Origin: Polaribacter pacificus
GTDB lineage: Bacteria > Bacteroidota > Bacteroidia > Flavobacteriales > Flavobacteriaceae
Assembly (NCBI RefSeq): GCF_038024035.1
Contig: NZ_CP150664.1
Location: 1,426,001 to 1,490,000, forward strand
DNA length: 64,000 nucleotides
Direction: 5' to 3'
Shown: in pieces, positions 16,501-24,964 of the stretch
Numbering within the stretch: the first letter of the stretch is position 1
Layout of the letters: each line of letters begins with the position of its first letter
The notes under the pieces: generated by a model
What the model was told of the DNA's origin: nothing
The model's input: the letters and a program-made list of their open reading frames with translations, nothing else
Databases searched by the model: none
Made by a program: the position numbers and the translations under genes

Positions 16501-16666
16501 TTTTAGGTTCTTTATGAATATCCGTATCAGAAACAGATACAGTTTCATCTATATTTACTATTGGTGCAAACTCCATAATACCAGGATTAGGACTTTGCCC
16601 AAAAATAAGACTATTGACAAATAGCATTAAAAAAAGAAAAGAGAAAGAATAAGTAGTTTTAGTCAT
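10559..16666 (-). CDS. Giant T9SS-secreted protein with three seven-bladed FG-GAP-like propellers
   Basis: 2035 residues. The signal peptide (1-23, ending FGQ) is followed by three copies of a two-part module: a cadherin-like domain (SNSVVQEEG...) then seven blades of 56-57 residues with the motif DIDGEA...SADGKTVAIGA...SGHVRIY. The propellers span roughly 184-574, 695-1075 and 1195-1578. Further on are a Big_5-like Ig domain (about 1580-1695), a SKTYGD Ig-like segment, one MBG domain (about 1785-1865), a bacterial Ig-like segment and a type A sorting domain (VQVYPNPATN onward). Seven repeats per block fit closed seven-bladed propellers. The DG and NDGNG loops could bind calcium. Probably a surface adhesin-like protein, with function inferred from architecture. 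Confidence 0.9.
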   Translation of the reverse strand: MTKTTYSFSFLFLMLFVNSLIFGQSPNPGIMEFAPIVNIDETVSVSDTDIHKEPKIDTRKFGGAKSASPVFESSNSVVQEEGVATTTTILDVNATDGSGGSTDANVTYALSGTDASDFTIDANSGVITFAAIPDWSNPADADTNNIYSFKVTATNNLSTTKDQDITVYVFPKNGLTGTEIAQQVGGDIDGEAAGNLSGKSLSFSSDGKTVAIGAHLNAGVNGSASGHVRVYAYNGSVWTQLGTDIDGETAGDYSGTSVSLSADGKTVAIGATQNDGNGSNSGQVRVYWYNGSDWTQLGGDIDGEAASDKAGYSVSLSSDGKTVAIGAHPNAGVNGSNSGHVRVYAYNGSAWTQLGTDIDGEAANDELGYSVSISTDGKTVAIGARKNDGNGSDSGHVQIYNYNGSAWVQLGGDIDGEAAGDYLGYSVSLSADGKTVAIGATNNAGVNGSNSGHVRVYAYNGSAWTQLGTDIDGEAANDELGYSVSLSSDGTTVAIGARSNAGVNGSGSGHVRIYRLTSNTWTQVGADIDGEAASDQSGRSVSLSADGTTVAIGAPYNAGVNGTNSGHVRIYKLIVPTPVFESSNSVVQEEGTAIATTILDVNATDGSGGSTDTNVTYALSGTDASDFTIDANSGAIAFAAIPDWSNPADADTNNIYSFKVTATNHLSKTKDQDITVYVFPKNGLTGTEIAQQVGGDIDGEASYDYSGASVSFSADGKTVAIGAYYNDGNGAESGHVRIYNYNGSAWTQLGTDIDGEAAGDYSGTSVSLSADGKTVAIGATNNDGNGPDSGQVRVYTYNGSAWIQLGSDIDGEAAGDRSGRSVSLSSDGKTVAIGANGNGGNGSYSGHVRIYAYNGSAWAQLGTDIDGEASYDNLGRSVSLSSDGKTVAIGAYYNDGNGSDSGQVRIYTYNGSAWVQVGSDIDGEAAGDYSGISVSLSSNGKTVAIGASQNGGNGSYSGQVRVYTYANSVWTQVGTDIDGEAAGDLSGYSVSLSADGKTVAIGASVNDGNGTDSGHVRIYRFTSSTWVQVGADIDGEAAGDRTGNSVSLSADGKTVAISAYLNGGNGTNSGHVRIYKLIVPSPVFESSNSVTQEEGIATTSTILDVNATDGKGGSADTNVTYALSGTDASDFTIDANSGAIAFAAIPDWSNPADADTNNIYSFKVTATNHLSKTKDQDITVYVFPKNGLTGTEIVQQVGGDIDGEALGDNSGYSVSFSADGKTVAIGAYYNNGNGSRAGHVRIYSYKNSSWTQLGGDIDGEASEDNSGTSVSLSSDGKTVAIGARYNDANGSKSGQVRVYTYNGSAWTQLGSDIDGEAANDLSGWSVSLSSDGKTVAIGAIGNGGNGSYSGHVRIYAYNGSAWTQLGTDIDGEASYDNLGRSVSLSSDGKTIAIGANQNGGNGSYSGHVRIYTYNGSAWVQVGSDIDGEAASDYSGVSVSLSSDGKTVAIGANGNDGNGSDSGQVRVYTYANSVWTQVGTDIDGEAAGDHSGYSVSLSADGKTVAIGAYQNDENGTDSGHVRIYRFTNNTWKQVGADIDGETEYDKSGYSVSLSADGTTVAIGAPYNAGVNGNNSGQVRVYKLILDTTVPTLVSTSPSDDATGVAVGSNLTLTFSENMAKGTGNIVIYDALDDALDDALDDAVVATIAVTSDQVSITDKVVTINPTADLLKSKNYYVQVANTALKDASGNAFAGILDKTSFNFATELKATPTITFSNLSKTYGDAAFDLTATTSSSASISYSVVAGGTGAVTLSGKNVTITKAGTVKIKASVAANANYEAAAKEITLTINKGSLTVTANAQSKVYGTTEPTLTYTITGFVNEDSEASLDTGVSISRAAGENAGTYVITPSGALDSNYSIAFVSKDFTITKATQTISFGALSHTQDIFDLTATSSSGLAVDYSSSNTAVATISGKTVTVLSGGVTNITATQVGDANYHPATAVVQVLTVIRLGVDEDVLLSKTVQVYPNPATNFIHVDLGNINKAHIKIYSITGKQLLEVQDYTSKGVLNISSLKPGMYLLKIESDTTSTMKKFIKR
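11745..11787 (-). repeat. 12-bp tandem microsatellite in the Ig domain
   Basis: GCATCATCTAAA occurs three times in a row plus seven further bases. It encodes repeated DDAL in IYDALDDALDDALDDAV. The equivalent position of the paralogue at 4428-10247 reads IYDASNDTAVE with no repeat, so this is an expansion within this gene that keeps the frame. Confidence 0.9.
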
Positions 16667-16786
16667 GGTACAATTCTTTAATATTGATTTAGTTGATTTT
16701 GAAATAACTTTTATAAAATTATATGCATCGAGATAAAAAACAAAAGAGATGAATTCTCAAAAGAGCATCCCTTTTTCTTAATTAAA

Positions 16787-16847
16787 GGCTAAGATTGATA
16801 AAAAAATGAAAAAAACCGGTAAGAAAAGCGTTACAAAAGCGTTACAA
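16787..16847 (-). promoter_or_regulatory. Operator/promoter copy 2: 11-bp direct repeat plus -7-like box
   Basis: AAGCGTTACAA occurs at 16826-16836 and 16837-16847. Twenty-nine bases separate it from AATCTTAGCC (16796-16787, minus strand). It serves the gene starting at 16666, 160 bases beyond the repeat. Between the -7-like box and the start codon I see no intact peptide gene. A hydrophobic, Lys-preceded stretch and a QNQLNQ-stop string may be remnants of the leader peptide, but they are too degraded to call. Confidence 0.65.
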
Positions 16848-16859
16848 TTTATACTTCAT

Positions 16860-16893
16860 AAAAAAAGCCTACGCAGTATTGCGTAGGCTTTTT
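16860..16893 (-). terminator. Terminator of the beta-helix giant gene
   Basis: Stem GCCTACGCA / TGCGTAGGC with loop GTAT and flanking A and T runs, 28 bases after the stop at 16921. It is the near-identical twin of the hairpin at 10487-10520. Confidence 0.85.
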
Positions 16894-16920
16894 AACTATT
16901 GAATATCAGACAATTAATTA

Positions 16921-19900
16921 TTATTTTTTTATAAACTTCTTCATCGTACTAGCAGTATCACTTTCTATTTTTAACAAATACATCCCTGATTGTAAGCTTG
17001 CGATGTTTAAAACCTCTTTTGAAGTATAGTCTTGTACCTCTAGAAGCTGTTTTCCGGTGATGCTATAGATCTTGATATGGGCTTTGTTTATATTCCCTAA
17101 ATCTACACGGATAAAATTAGTTGCTGGGTTTGGATATACCTGAACTGTCTTAGACAATAAGACATCTTCATCAACGCCTAATCGAATAACCGTTAGCACC
17201 TGAACAACTGCTGTGGCTGGATGGTAATTTGCATCTCCAGATTGCGTAGCTGTAATGTTGGTCACACCTCCCGAAAGCACTGTTACTGTTTTACCAGATA
17301 TGGTTGCAACAGCTGTGTTTGAACTGCTATAATCTACGGCCAATCCTGATGAACTGGTCGCTGTTAAATCAAAAACATCTTGTGTATGGCTCAACGCTCC
17401 AAAAGTAATTGTTTGCGTGGCTTTGGTGATCGTAAAATCTTTAGAAACAAACGCAATGTTGTAATTTGAACCTGAAGCACCAGATGGTGTTATGGTATAC
17501 GTACCTGCATTTTCTCCTGCTACTCTAGAGATACTCACTCCTGTATCTAAACTGGATTCGGCATCTTCATTAACAAATCCAGTAATGGTATAGGTTAAAG
17601 TAGGCTCTGTTGCTCCATACACTTTGCTCTGTGCATCTGCTGTTACTGTTAAAGCTGCTTTGGTGATGGTGAAATCTTTAGAAACAAAGGCAATGTTGTA
17701 ATTTGAACCTGAAGCTCCAGATGGTGTAATGGTATACGTACCTGCATTTTCTCCTGCTACCCTAGAGATACTTACTTCTGTATCTAAATTGGCTTCGGTA
17801 TCTCCATTAACAAACCCAGTAATGGTATAGGTTAATATAGGTTCTGTTCCTCCATATACTTTGCTCTGTACATCTGCTGTTACAGTTAATGCTACTTTGG
17901 TGATGGTAAGCGTAATCTCTTTTGCTGCAGCTTCATAATTGGCATTTGCTGCAACACTTGCTTTGAATTTTACAGTACCTGCTTTTGTGATGGTCACATT
18001 TTTTCCTGATAAAGTAACTGCTCCTGTACCTCCTGTAACAACGCTAAAGGTAACTGGTGCTGATGAAGTTGAGGTTGCCGTTAAATCAAAGGCTGCATCT
18101 CCGTAAGTTTTTGATAAATTTGAAAACGTAATGGTTGGTGTTGCTTTTACAACCACTGTTACCGCAACTCTATTGGTAGTATAATTTGGGGTACCTGTTA
18201 TAATTAGCTCTGCATAATAAGTAGCTGTAGTTAAAACTACTGTGTTCTCTAAAGCAGTACCGCCTGTAGCAGCAGTATACCATTTTACAGTTGCTCCTGA
18301 ACCTGGTGTTGCAACTAAATTAGCTACCGTTGGGTTGGCACTACTTAAAAAACTTTGGCTTGATTCACTGACTTTTTTGGCAGTTACAGCAAATCTTGCT
18401 GTACTTTCTGATCCGTTTACCGTCTGACTTGCATAATAAACAGTGTCATTTATTAATGTTGTAGTACCTTCTATAGCAACTCCTCCTGTTGCTGCCGCGT
18501 ACCATTTTATGGTGCTACCTGTTGCTACTAAACTACTAACGGTTGCTGAACCTGCATAACTTTGTGTAGCCTCGCCGGTTGGTGCTTCTGGGATTGGCTC
18601 TGCTTGTAACTCATACGCTCCTAAATCAAGAACATCAGTAGTTGCAACTCCATCAAACAAACGTGTCTTACCTGCTGCATCTTTTTCTGAAGCAATAGTA
18701 CCTGTATAAAAGGTATTATCTCCTCCATTAATTGCTGGGTTTAGCACACTTGTGTTTAAACTGTAATCGCCGTTGCTAGAATCTTTAAATATCTTTTCTT
18801 GAGTTAATCCTGTTGTTGTTTCTGTTCCGCTTTGATCATATAACTTGCCTTGTACAATGGTCTTTTTTAGAGTATATGAACCTGTTCCGTAACTTGTAAT
18901 TTCATTCCAAACAATACTATTATATATTGATGCTGTTGAGGTATGTATATAGATTCCTGCGCCAGCTGCAGTCGCAGAATTACCAACAATCGTTGAGTTG
19001 ATAATTTTTGATCCAGAACTTGCACTATCGTAAATAGCGCCTCCATATTCATGAGCATTATTTCCTGTAAAAAAACTACTGGTGATAACAGGCTTAGAAC
19101 TGTTATAATTATAGATAGCAGCTCCACATGAACCAACTTTATTATCTTTAAAAATACTCGCCGTTACCTTTGGTGATGAAGAATGATTATTAAAAATTCC
19201 ACTTCCATAATCACTTGAATAATTATTGATAAAAGTACTGTTCTCAATAGTAGGTGAAGAGGCGTCTAAATACATTCCACCTCCATAATTTCTTAAAAAT
19301 GATTTGGTGTTGACAAGTATGGTCCCGGATCCGGATGCATTTGCTCCGATAATTGTAAAGCCATCCAAACGCGCAGTACCCACATCATCAGCACTTATAA
19401 CAATATGATATGCATTGTCTGTGTTATTGCCAATACTCAAGGTGCTTGCTGACCCTGAAACCGAATCATCATCATTAAAATCACCACTCAAAGTTGTTTT
19501 ATTTGCCGTAAGACTTAAATCTCTTTCTGCTAAAGTGGTTTCTGCGCCTGCAAAACCGCCGTAGAGCTGAACATTTTTAACCATTAAAAATGAATTGTCT
19601 TTTGCATCAGTTCCTACAGCAAAATTTTTGCCATCTTCTGGCGTATATTTTGGTTTGTAGGTGCCTTTTGCAACCCAAATCTGTAAAGGTGTTGTGCTAA
19701 AATTTGCTTTTTTAGCATTTGCCCAAACCAAGGCATCTGCTAATTCTGGAACTGCGTTTGCCCAAGAATCTCCCTTGTTATTTCCCGTCGCTCCCTTTTT
19801 CACATACAGTACATTGTTTGTATCAGTTAACAATGAAAAAGATTTTTCTTGCAACTCATAAGCTCCTAAATCTATTATATCTGTAGCAAGATCACCATCA

Positions 19901-22900
19901 TACAAACGGGTCTTGTCTGCAAAATCCTTGTCTGAAGCTAATGTACCTGTGTATAAAGAATTATTTCCGGCATTGACCGCTAGACTGTATTTGTGTAAGG
20001 TGTAATCACCATTAGCTGCATCCTTAAAAACAGCTTCCGGAGCTAGCCCTGTAACATCAATGTTTCCATTGGTGGTATCAGTTCGTTCTTTTATAATGCT
20101 ATTTTTACTGATTAATGTCGAATAACTAAAAATGGTACCCCAAACAATCGTATTGTAAATATTTAGTGTAGATGAACCATTAAACAATTCATCTCCAGAA
20201 CTATTCGCGGCATTTCCGGTTAGAGTGCTGTTTATAATCGTTGTATTAGAACTGGATGAGTTTGATAATCCACCTCCATATCTCTGAGCTCTATTACCCT
20301 TAAACACACTGTTTATAATTTTAGGTAACCCTTTAGTATTAGACATTCCACCACCATAGCCATTTGTATCAGATGCCGTATTTCCTGTAAAAAGACAGTT
20401 AATAATCGTAGGTGAAGCACTGTTATTATTGTCCATTCCGCCACCAACTCGAGCATTATTAGCACTAAAAGTGCAATTGACAATGGTAGGAGATGAAGCG
20501 TAATTATACATTCCTCCCCCATATCCTTTCCAAGTTACTTTTTCGTTTACAGTAACTAATTTATTAATACTAGCATTACCTCCAGTAATCGTAAAACCAT
20601 CCAAACGTCCGGCCCCTACATCACCGGCACTCAAAACCACTTGATATGCATTTTCTGAATTGTTTGTAATACTTAAAGTACTTCCAGATCCCGTTATCAG
20701 ATCATCGCCATTAAAATCACCACTTAAAATAGTTTTGTTTGTTGCTATACTTAAATCTCTTTCCGATAACAAAGTTTCTGTACCTGCAAAACCGCCGTAA
20801 AGCTGTACATTTTTAACCATCAAAAAAGTATTATTCTTGCCATCACTTAACATATTTTTACCATCTTCTGGACTGTGCTTTGGTTGATACGTGCCGCCTG
20901 CTACCCATATTTGCAAAGTTGAATTTGTGAATTTTGACTTATAAAGATGGGCCCAAGCCAAGGCCTCTGCTAATTCTGGGACTGCGTTTGCCCAAGAGCT
21001 TCCGTTTCCATTACCACCACTTACATTTTTCTTAACGTAGAGAATATTGTTTGTTGGTAACATTTCATAAGCCTCTGACTGCAATTCATAAGCACCTATA
21101 TCAATGTTGTCTAAATTTTGTTCACCTGCAAACAAACGTGTATTGCCTGCTATATCTTTGTCGGTTGATAGCGTACCTGTATATAAATCATTGTTTCCGC
21201 TATTTACCGCTAATCCTTTTTTATTTAAACTAAAATCGCCATTAGCCGGGTCTTTAAATAGCTCTTCTTTTGTTGTTGTGTTGCTAGTTGCAGTATTGTC
21301 TTTATTATAAAGTGTACCTTGGTATATGCTATTTTTAAAAGTAATATTGCTCCCACTAGCTCCTAAAACTGAATTCCAAACTATGCTGTTAACCAATGTA
21401 ATATCATTGGAACCTCCTTTAATAGCATTATTTGAACTTGTTGTATTGGCATTAAATGTAGAATTTATTATGGTAATATTTGAAGTTGTAAAGAGAGCAC
21501 CCCCTAAATCTGAAAAATTATCTATAAAGACATTATTTATAATGGTAGGGGTTGAACCGGCAAAGGTTAACCCTCCTCCATAACTTGTTGTACTACCAGA
21601 ACTAATGGCGCTATTTTTAGTAAAAAAAGAATTGCTAATTTTTTGGGAGGTACTGCCATCACTAAACAATCCTCCTCCGGTAACTGCTATATTCTCGCTA
21701 AAAACAACATTGGTAATTGATGGAGATCCTCCTTTATTATGTATTCCACCACCGCTATGTTCTGATTTATTTCGACTAAAGGTACTATTGGCAATGGCAG
21801 GAGAAGAATTTTCATTGAAAAGACCTCCACCGTATCCAGTATTAGTCCGAACTGTATTTACATACATATAAGTTGCGTAAGTAGCATTCCCTCCAGAAAC
21901 AGTAAAACCATCTAATCGAGCAGTCCCTACATTACCTACACTATATACAACATGGTAGGCATTTTCTGTATTATTACCAATACTTAAAGTACTACCAGAG
22001 CCTGTAATGGTGTCATCTCCATTAAAATCACCACTTAAAATAGTTTTATTTGCCGTATTGCTTAAATCTCTATTGGCAACGGCTGTCTCAGTCCCTGCAA
22101 AACCACCATACAGCGCTACATTATTAATTAATAGAAAGGCGTTTTTTCGTCCTGAATCTACAAAGTTCTTACCATCTTCTGGACTATACATTGGTTTATA
22201 GGTCCCTTTTGCGACCCATATTTGTAAAGACGTTGTTGTAAAATCAGCTTTATTTTCATGTGCCCATAAAAGTGCATCTGCTAATTCTGGAATGGCGTTT
22301 GCCCAAGAATCTCCTGTTTTATTACCTGTTGCTGTTTTGTTTACATATAAAATACCATTTGTAGGGGTAATTTTTAAAGGTTCTGCCTGAAATTCATAAG
22401 CACCAAGATCTATAACATCTGGGTCTGGTATTCCTGCAAATAAACGGGCATTACCCGCTAAATCTTTGTCTGTAGCAATTGTACCTGTGTATAAAGTATT
22501 ATCTCCTGCATTGATTGCTGGACTAAAAGCATTTAAACTGTAATCCCCGTTTGCGGAGTCTTTAAAAAGGTCTGTAGCTGTTAAATTTGTAGTAGTTGCA
22601 GTACCAGTATTGTCATAACTTTTGTCTGCTATGATACTGTTTTTATATACTGGAGAAGAACTAGCATCATAAACAGTTCCTGTAATGATGGAATTGTAAA
22701 CTTTTGTTGAAAAAGTATCATTATACATACCCCCACCATCATTTGTAGCAGTATTTCCGCTAAAAGTAGAATTGGTGATTGTTGGTGAAGAGTTATTCTT
22801 ATTATACATCCCTCCACCACTTTTAGCTGAAGTATTTCCGATAAAAGTGGTATTGGTAATTGTTGGAGAAGAGTTATTATCGTTATACATACCCCCACCA

Positions 22901-24930
22901 TAATTTGTAGCAGTATTTCCGCTAAAAGTAGAATTGGTGATTGTTGGAGAAGAGTTGTTATTATACATCCCTCCACCTCTAATTTTAAGAACATATTGAG
23001 TATTGACTGTTAAATTCGAACTTCCACCTGCACCCCCCCCAGTAATGGTAAATCCATCTAAACGAGCGGTACCAACAGCGTCAGTGCTAATTACTACGTG
23101 GTAGGTATTATCTGCAGTATCATTAACTGTACCTATATCTCCGCTTAAAATTGTTTTATTAACGCTTAAACTTAAATCTCTATCTGTTAACAAAGTTTCT
23201 GTACCTGCAAAACCACCGTACAATTGCACGTTGTTTACCATTAAAAAGGCATTGTCTCTAGTTTGGTCTGTACCAAAATTAGCCCCATTTTCTGGGCTGT
23301 ATAGTGGTTTATATGTCCCTTTTGCTACCCAAATTTGTAAGGGCGTTGTGGTAAAATTTGCTTTGTTTTTGTTTGCCCAAACCAATGCATCTGCTAATTC
23401 TGGAATGGCGTTTGCCCAAGAGCTTCCGTTTCCATTACCACCACTTATATTTTTCTTAACGTAGAGAATGTTGTTTGTTGGTAACAATGTTAATGTTGTA
23501 ACTTCTATTTTTGTTGGATTCGTCTGCAAATTAGGAGTTCCTTCATCATCTTGTGCAACCACATACACATCATAAGCTGTGCCTTCTGTTAAACCTGTAA
23601 CACTAAAATTATGGGTAAAACCTCCTGAAGTTACAGTTGTATTGCCACTAGCAACTACACTTGCACCACCATTACCTGTTCCAGCTTTTACTTCTGCTGC
23701 TGTTGGTGCAGTTGCGCCATCTGCCAAAACTACATAATAAATAGTACCTGCTTCATCTATATCTGTTTCTAACGTAAAACCTGTTGTTGTTATGGATGCT
23801 GTTGCTGGCTTGCTGGTTTCAAAAACGGGTGCAATAATATCAAAATTTGCAGCTAAACCTGGTGTGCCTCTTATTGGCAAATTATTAAGATAAGCAGGAC
23901 CTGGTATACTTGTTCTAAAATCTCTTACATCGTTAGAAGCTGACCAATTAGCTCCAACATTATTATCTGATGTTATATCACGTAATTCCATGGACGGTCC
24001 ATCACCATTAACGCCTGTCGGCCAAGGAGAGCTATTATCATAATGTACATAATCTACAATGCGATTTACATCATCTACTAATTCAATTTCTTCTCCTCCA
24101 TTGCTTAAACTTTGAGAACCCACCAAACTTGCATCGGCTGTACCAGCTCCAAACGCGGCCTCGAATGAAGCTACCTTAACTGCAATTACAAAATAGGCTC
24201 CTGCAGCAATTGAACCTGTTGTAAATGTGTGTGTAACACCTTTAGAAAAAGAATATCCTGTAAGATCTACTGTAGCAGTTCCTGCATTATACAACTCTAT
24301 ATATTCATTTTCATCTCCACCTGATTCTGGTGGATTGTACATTATTTCACTAATTACAATCTTTGCTAAAGGCTTAAATGTTTTTACAGAAACCAATGTT
24401 GCACTTGCTTGTAAAAGCGGTGTAGTTTCATCATCTTCTGCTACAACATATACATTATAGGTTGTATTTTCTGTTAAGCCTGTAATATTAAAATCATTTG
24501 TAAAATCTCCTGAAGTTACGGCTGTATTACCACTGCTAATTGCACTTGCACCCCCATTACCTGTACCTGCTTTTACTTCTGCTGCTGTTGGTGCAGTTGC
24601 GCCGTCTGCTAATACTACATAGTAAATTGTTCCTGCTTCATCGATGTCTGTTTCTAACTTAAAACTTGTTGATGTTATTGAAGTTGTTGCTGGTGTACTG
24701 TTTTCAAATACTGGTGGCGCTGAAGCCTCTGCAGTAAAGATAGAAGTAGTTTTGTTTGTAACCCCTACAGAATTATTGCGCTGTACTTGAAATTGACTAT
24801 TAACTTGCGGTGTAAGGCTGGTAGGTTGCAAATTGACCGGCATCCTTTCAGGATTATGGATAAATTGTGCCTGTAATGTCGAAAAAATGCTTACGAGAGT
24901 AAACAAAACTAAAAAGTAATTTTTTTTCAT
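16921..24930 (-). CDS. Giant T9SS-secreted protein with four right-handed beta-helix modules
   Basis: About 2669 residues from ATG at 24930 (MKKNYFLVLF). An in-frame ATG three codons earlier is possible, but MKK fits a signal peptide best. Order: signal peptide (1-22), Fn3-like domain (about 70-190), lamin-tail domain (from VISEIMYNPPE), second Fn3-like domain (about 350-470), then four modules of about 370-440 residues. Each module opens with ILYVKK...WANAIPELADAL and WVAKGTYKP, passes GGFAGTET and LDGFTI, then runs into beta-helix rungs (SPTITNSTFSGNTA). Two Ig_7-like domains (about 2110-2260), a SKTYGD segment, two MBG domains and a type A sorting domain follow. The helix modules resemble pectate-lyase-like folds, but no catalytic residues were identified. 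Binding of polysaccharide or a surface is a guess. Confidence 0.9.
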   Translation of the reverse strand: MKKNYFLVLFTLVSIFSTLQAQFIHNPERMPVNLQPTSLTPQVNSQFQVQRNNSVGVTNKTTSIFTAEASAPPVFENSTPATTSITSTSFKLETDIDEAGTIYYVVLADGATAPTAAEVKAGTGNGGASAISSGNTAVTSGDFTNDFNITGLTENTTYNVYVVAEDDETTPLLQASATLVSVKTFKPLAKIVISEIMYNPPESGGDENEYIELYNAGTATVDLTGYSFSKGVTHTFTTGSIAAGAYFVIAVKVASFEAAFGAGTADASLVGSQSLSNGGEEIELVDDVNRIVDYVHYDNSSPWPTGVNGDGPSMELRDITSDNNVGANWSASNDVRDFRTSIPGPAYLNNLPIRGTPGLAANFDIIAPVFETSKPATASITTTGFTLETDIDEAGTIYYVVLADGATAPTAAEVKAGTGNGGASVVASGNTTVTSGGFTHNFSVTGLTEGTAYDVYVVAQDDEGTPNLQTNPTKIEVTTLTLLPTNNILYVKKNISGGNGNGSSWANAIPELADALVWANKNKANFTTTPLQIWVAKGTYKPLYSPENGANFGTDQTRDNAFLMVNNVQLYGGFAGTETLLTDRDLSLSVNKTILSGDIGTVNDTADNTYHVVISTDAVGTARLDGFTITGGGAGGSSNLTVNTQYVLKIRGGGMYNNNSSPTITNSTFSGNTATNYGGGMYNDNNSSPTITNTTFIGNTSAKSGGGMYNKNNSSPTITNSTFSGNTATNDGGGMYNDTFSTKVYNSIITGTVYDASSSPVYKNSIIADKSYDNTGTATTTNLTATDLFKDSANGDYSLNAFSPAINAGDNTLYTGTIATDKDLAGNARLFAGIPDPDVIDLGAYEFQAEPLKITPTNGILYVNKTATGNKTGDSWANAIPELADALLWAHENKADFTTTSLQIWVAKGTYKPMYSPEDGKNFVDSGRKNAFLLINNVALYGGFAGTETAVANRDLSNTANKTILSGDFNGDDTITGSGSTLSIGNNTENAYHVVYSVGNVGTARLDGFTVSGGNATYATYMYVNTVRTNTGYGGGLFNENSSPAIANSTFSRNKSEHSGGGIHNKGGSPSITNVVFSENIAVTGGGLFSDGSTSQKISNSFFTKNSAISSGSTTSYGGGLTFAGSTPTIINNVFIDNFSDLGGALFTTSNITIINSTFNANTTSSNNAIKGGSNDITLVNSIVWNSVLGASGSNITFKNSIYQGTLYNKDNTATSNTTTKEELFKDPANGDFSLNKKGLAVNSGNNDLYTGTLSTDKDIAGNTRLFAGEQNLDNIDIGAYELQSEAYEMLPTNNILYVKKNVSGGNGNGSSWANAVPELAEALAWAHLYKSKFTNSTLQIWVAGGTYQPKHSPEDGKNMLSDGKNNTFLMVKNVQLYGGFAGTETLLSERDLSIATNKTILSGDFNGDDLITGSGSTLSITNNSENAYQVVLSAGDVGAGRLDGFTITGGNASINKLVTVNEKVTWKGYGGGMYNYASSPTIVNCTFSANNARVGGGMDNNNSASPTIINCLFTGNTASDTNGYGGGMSNTKGLPKIINSVFKGNRAQRYGGGLSNSSSSNTTIINSTLTGNAANSSGDELFNGSSTLNIYNTIVWGTIFSYSTLISKNSIIKERTDTTNGNIDVTGLAPEAVFKDAANGDYTLHKYSLAVNAGNNSLYTGTLASDKDFADKTRLYDGDLATDIIDLGAYELQEKSFSLLTDTNNVLYVKKGATGNNKGDSWANAVPELADALVWANAKKANFSTTPLQIWVAKGTYKPKYTPEDGKNFAVGTDAKDNSFLMVKNVQLYGGFAGAETTLAERDLSLTANKTTLSGDFNDDDSVSGSASTLSIGNNTDNAYHIVISADDVGTARLDGFTIIGANASGSGTILVNTKSFLRNYGGGMYLDASSPTIENSTFINNYSSDYGSGIFNNHSSSPKVTASIFKDNKVGSCGAAIYNYNSSKPVITSSFFTGNNAHEYGGAIYDSASSGSKIINSTIVGNSATAAGAGIYIHTSTASIYNSIVWNEITSYGTGSYTLKKTIVQGKLYDQSGTETTTGLTQEKIFKDSSNGDYSLNTSVLNPAINGGDNTFYTGTIASEKDAAGKTRLFDGVATTDVLDLGAYELQAEPIPEAPTGEATQSYAGSATVSSLVATGSTIKWYAAATGGVAIEGTTTLINDTVYYASQTVNGSESTARFAVTAKKVSESSQSFLSSANPTVANLVATPGSGATVKWYTAATGGTALENTVVLTTATYYAELIITGTPNYTTNRVAVTVVVKATPTITFSNLSKTYGDAAFDLTATSTSSAPVTFSVVTGGTGAVTLSGKNVTITKAGTVKFKASVAANANYEAAAKEITLTITKVALTVTADVQSKVYGGTEPILTYTITGFVNGDTEANLDTEVSISRVAGENAGTYTITPSGASGSNYNIAFVSKDFTITKAALTVTADAQSKVYGATEPTLTYTITGFVNEDAESSLDTGVSISRVAGENAGTYTITPSGASGSNYNIAFVSKDFTITKATQTITFGALSHTQDVFDLTATSSSGLAVDYSSSNTAVATISGKTVTVLSGGVTNITATQSGDANYHPATAVVQVLTVIRLGVDEDVLLSKTVQVYPNPATNFIRVDLGNINKAHIKIYSITGKQLLEVQDYTSKEVLNIASLQSGMYLLKIESDTASTMKKFIKK
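23033..23040 (-). repeat. Homopolymeric G8 tract (C8 on the plus strand) inside the coding region
   Basis: Eight consecutive C on the plus strand encode part of a Gly-rich turn (TGGGAGGSS) in the first beta-helix module. It is the longest G/C run I noticed in this AT-rich window. The gene is in frame with eight bases; a change of one base would truncate the protein. Confidence 0.85.
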
Positions 24931-24964
24931 GAGATACATAATTAATAAGTATTTAATGATGCCA

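Noticed and set aside
22629-22994. 121-codon minus-strand frame within the third giant gene
   Set aside because: It is the alternative frame of beta-helix rung repeats, without start context or motif.
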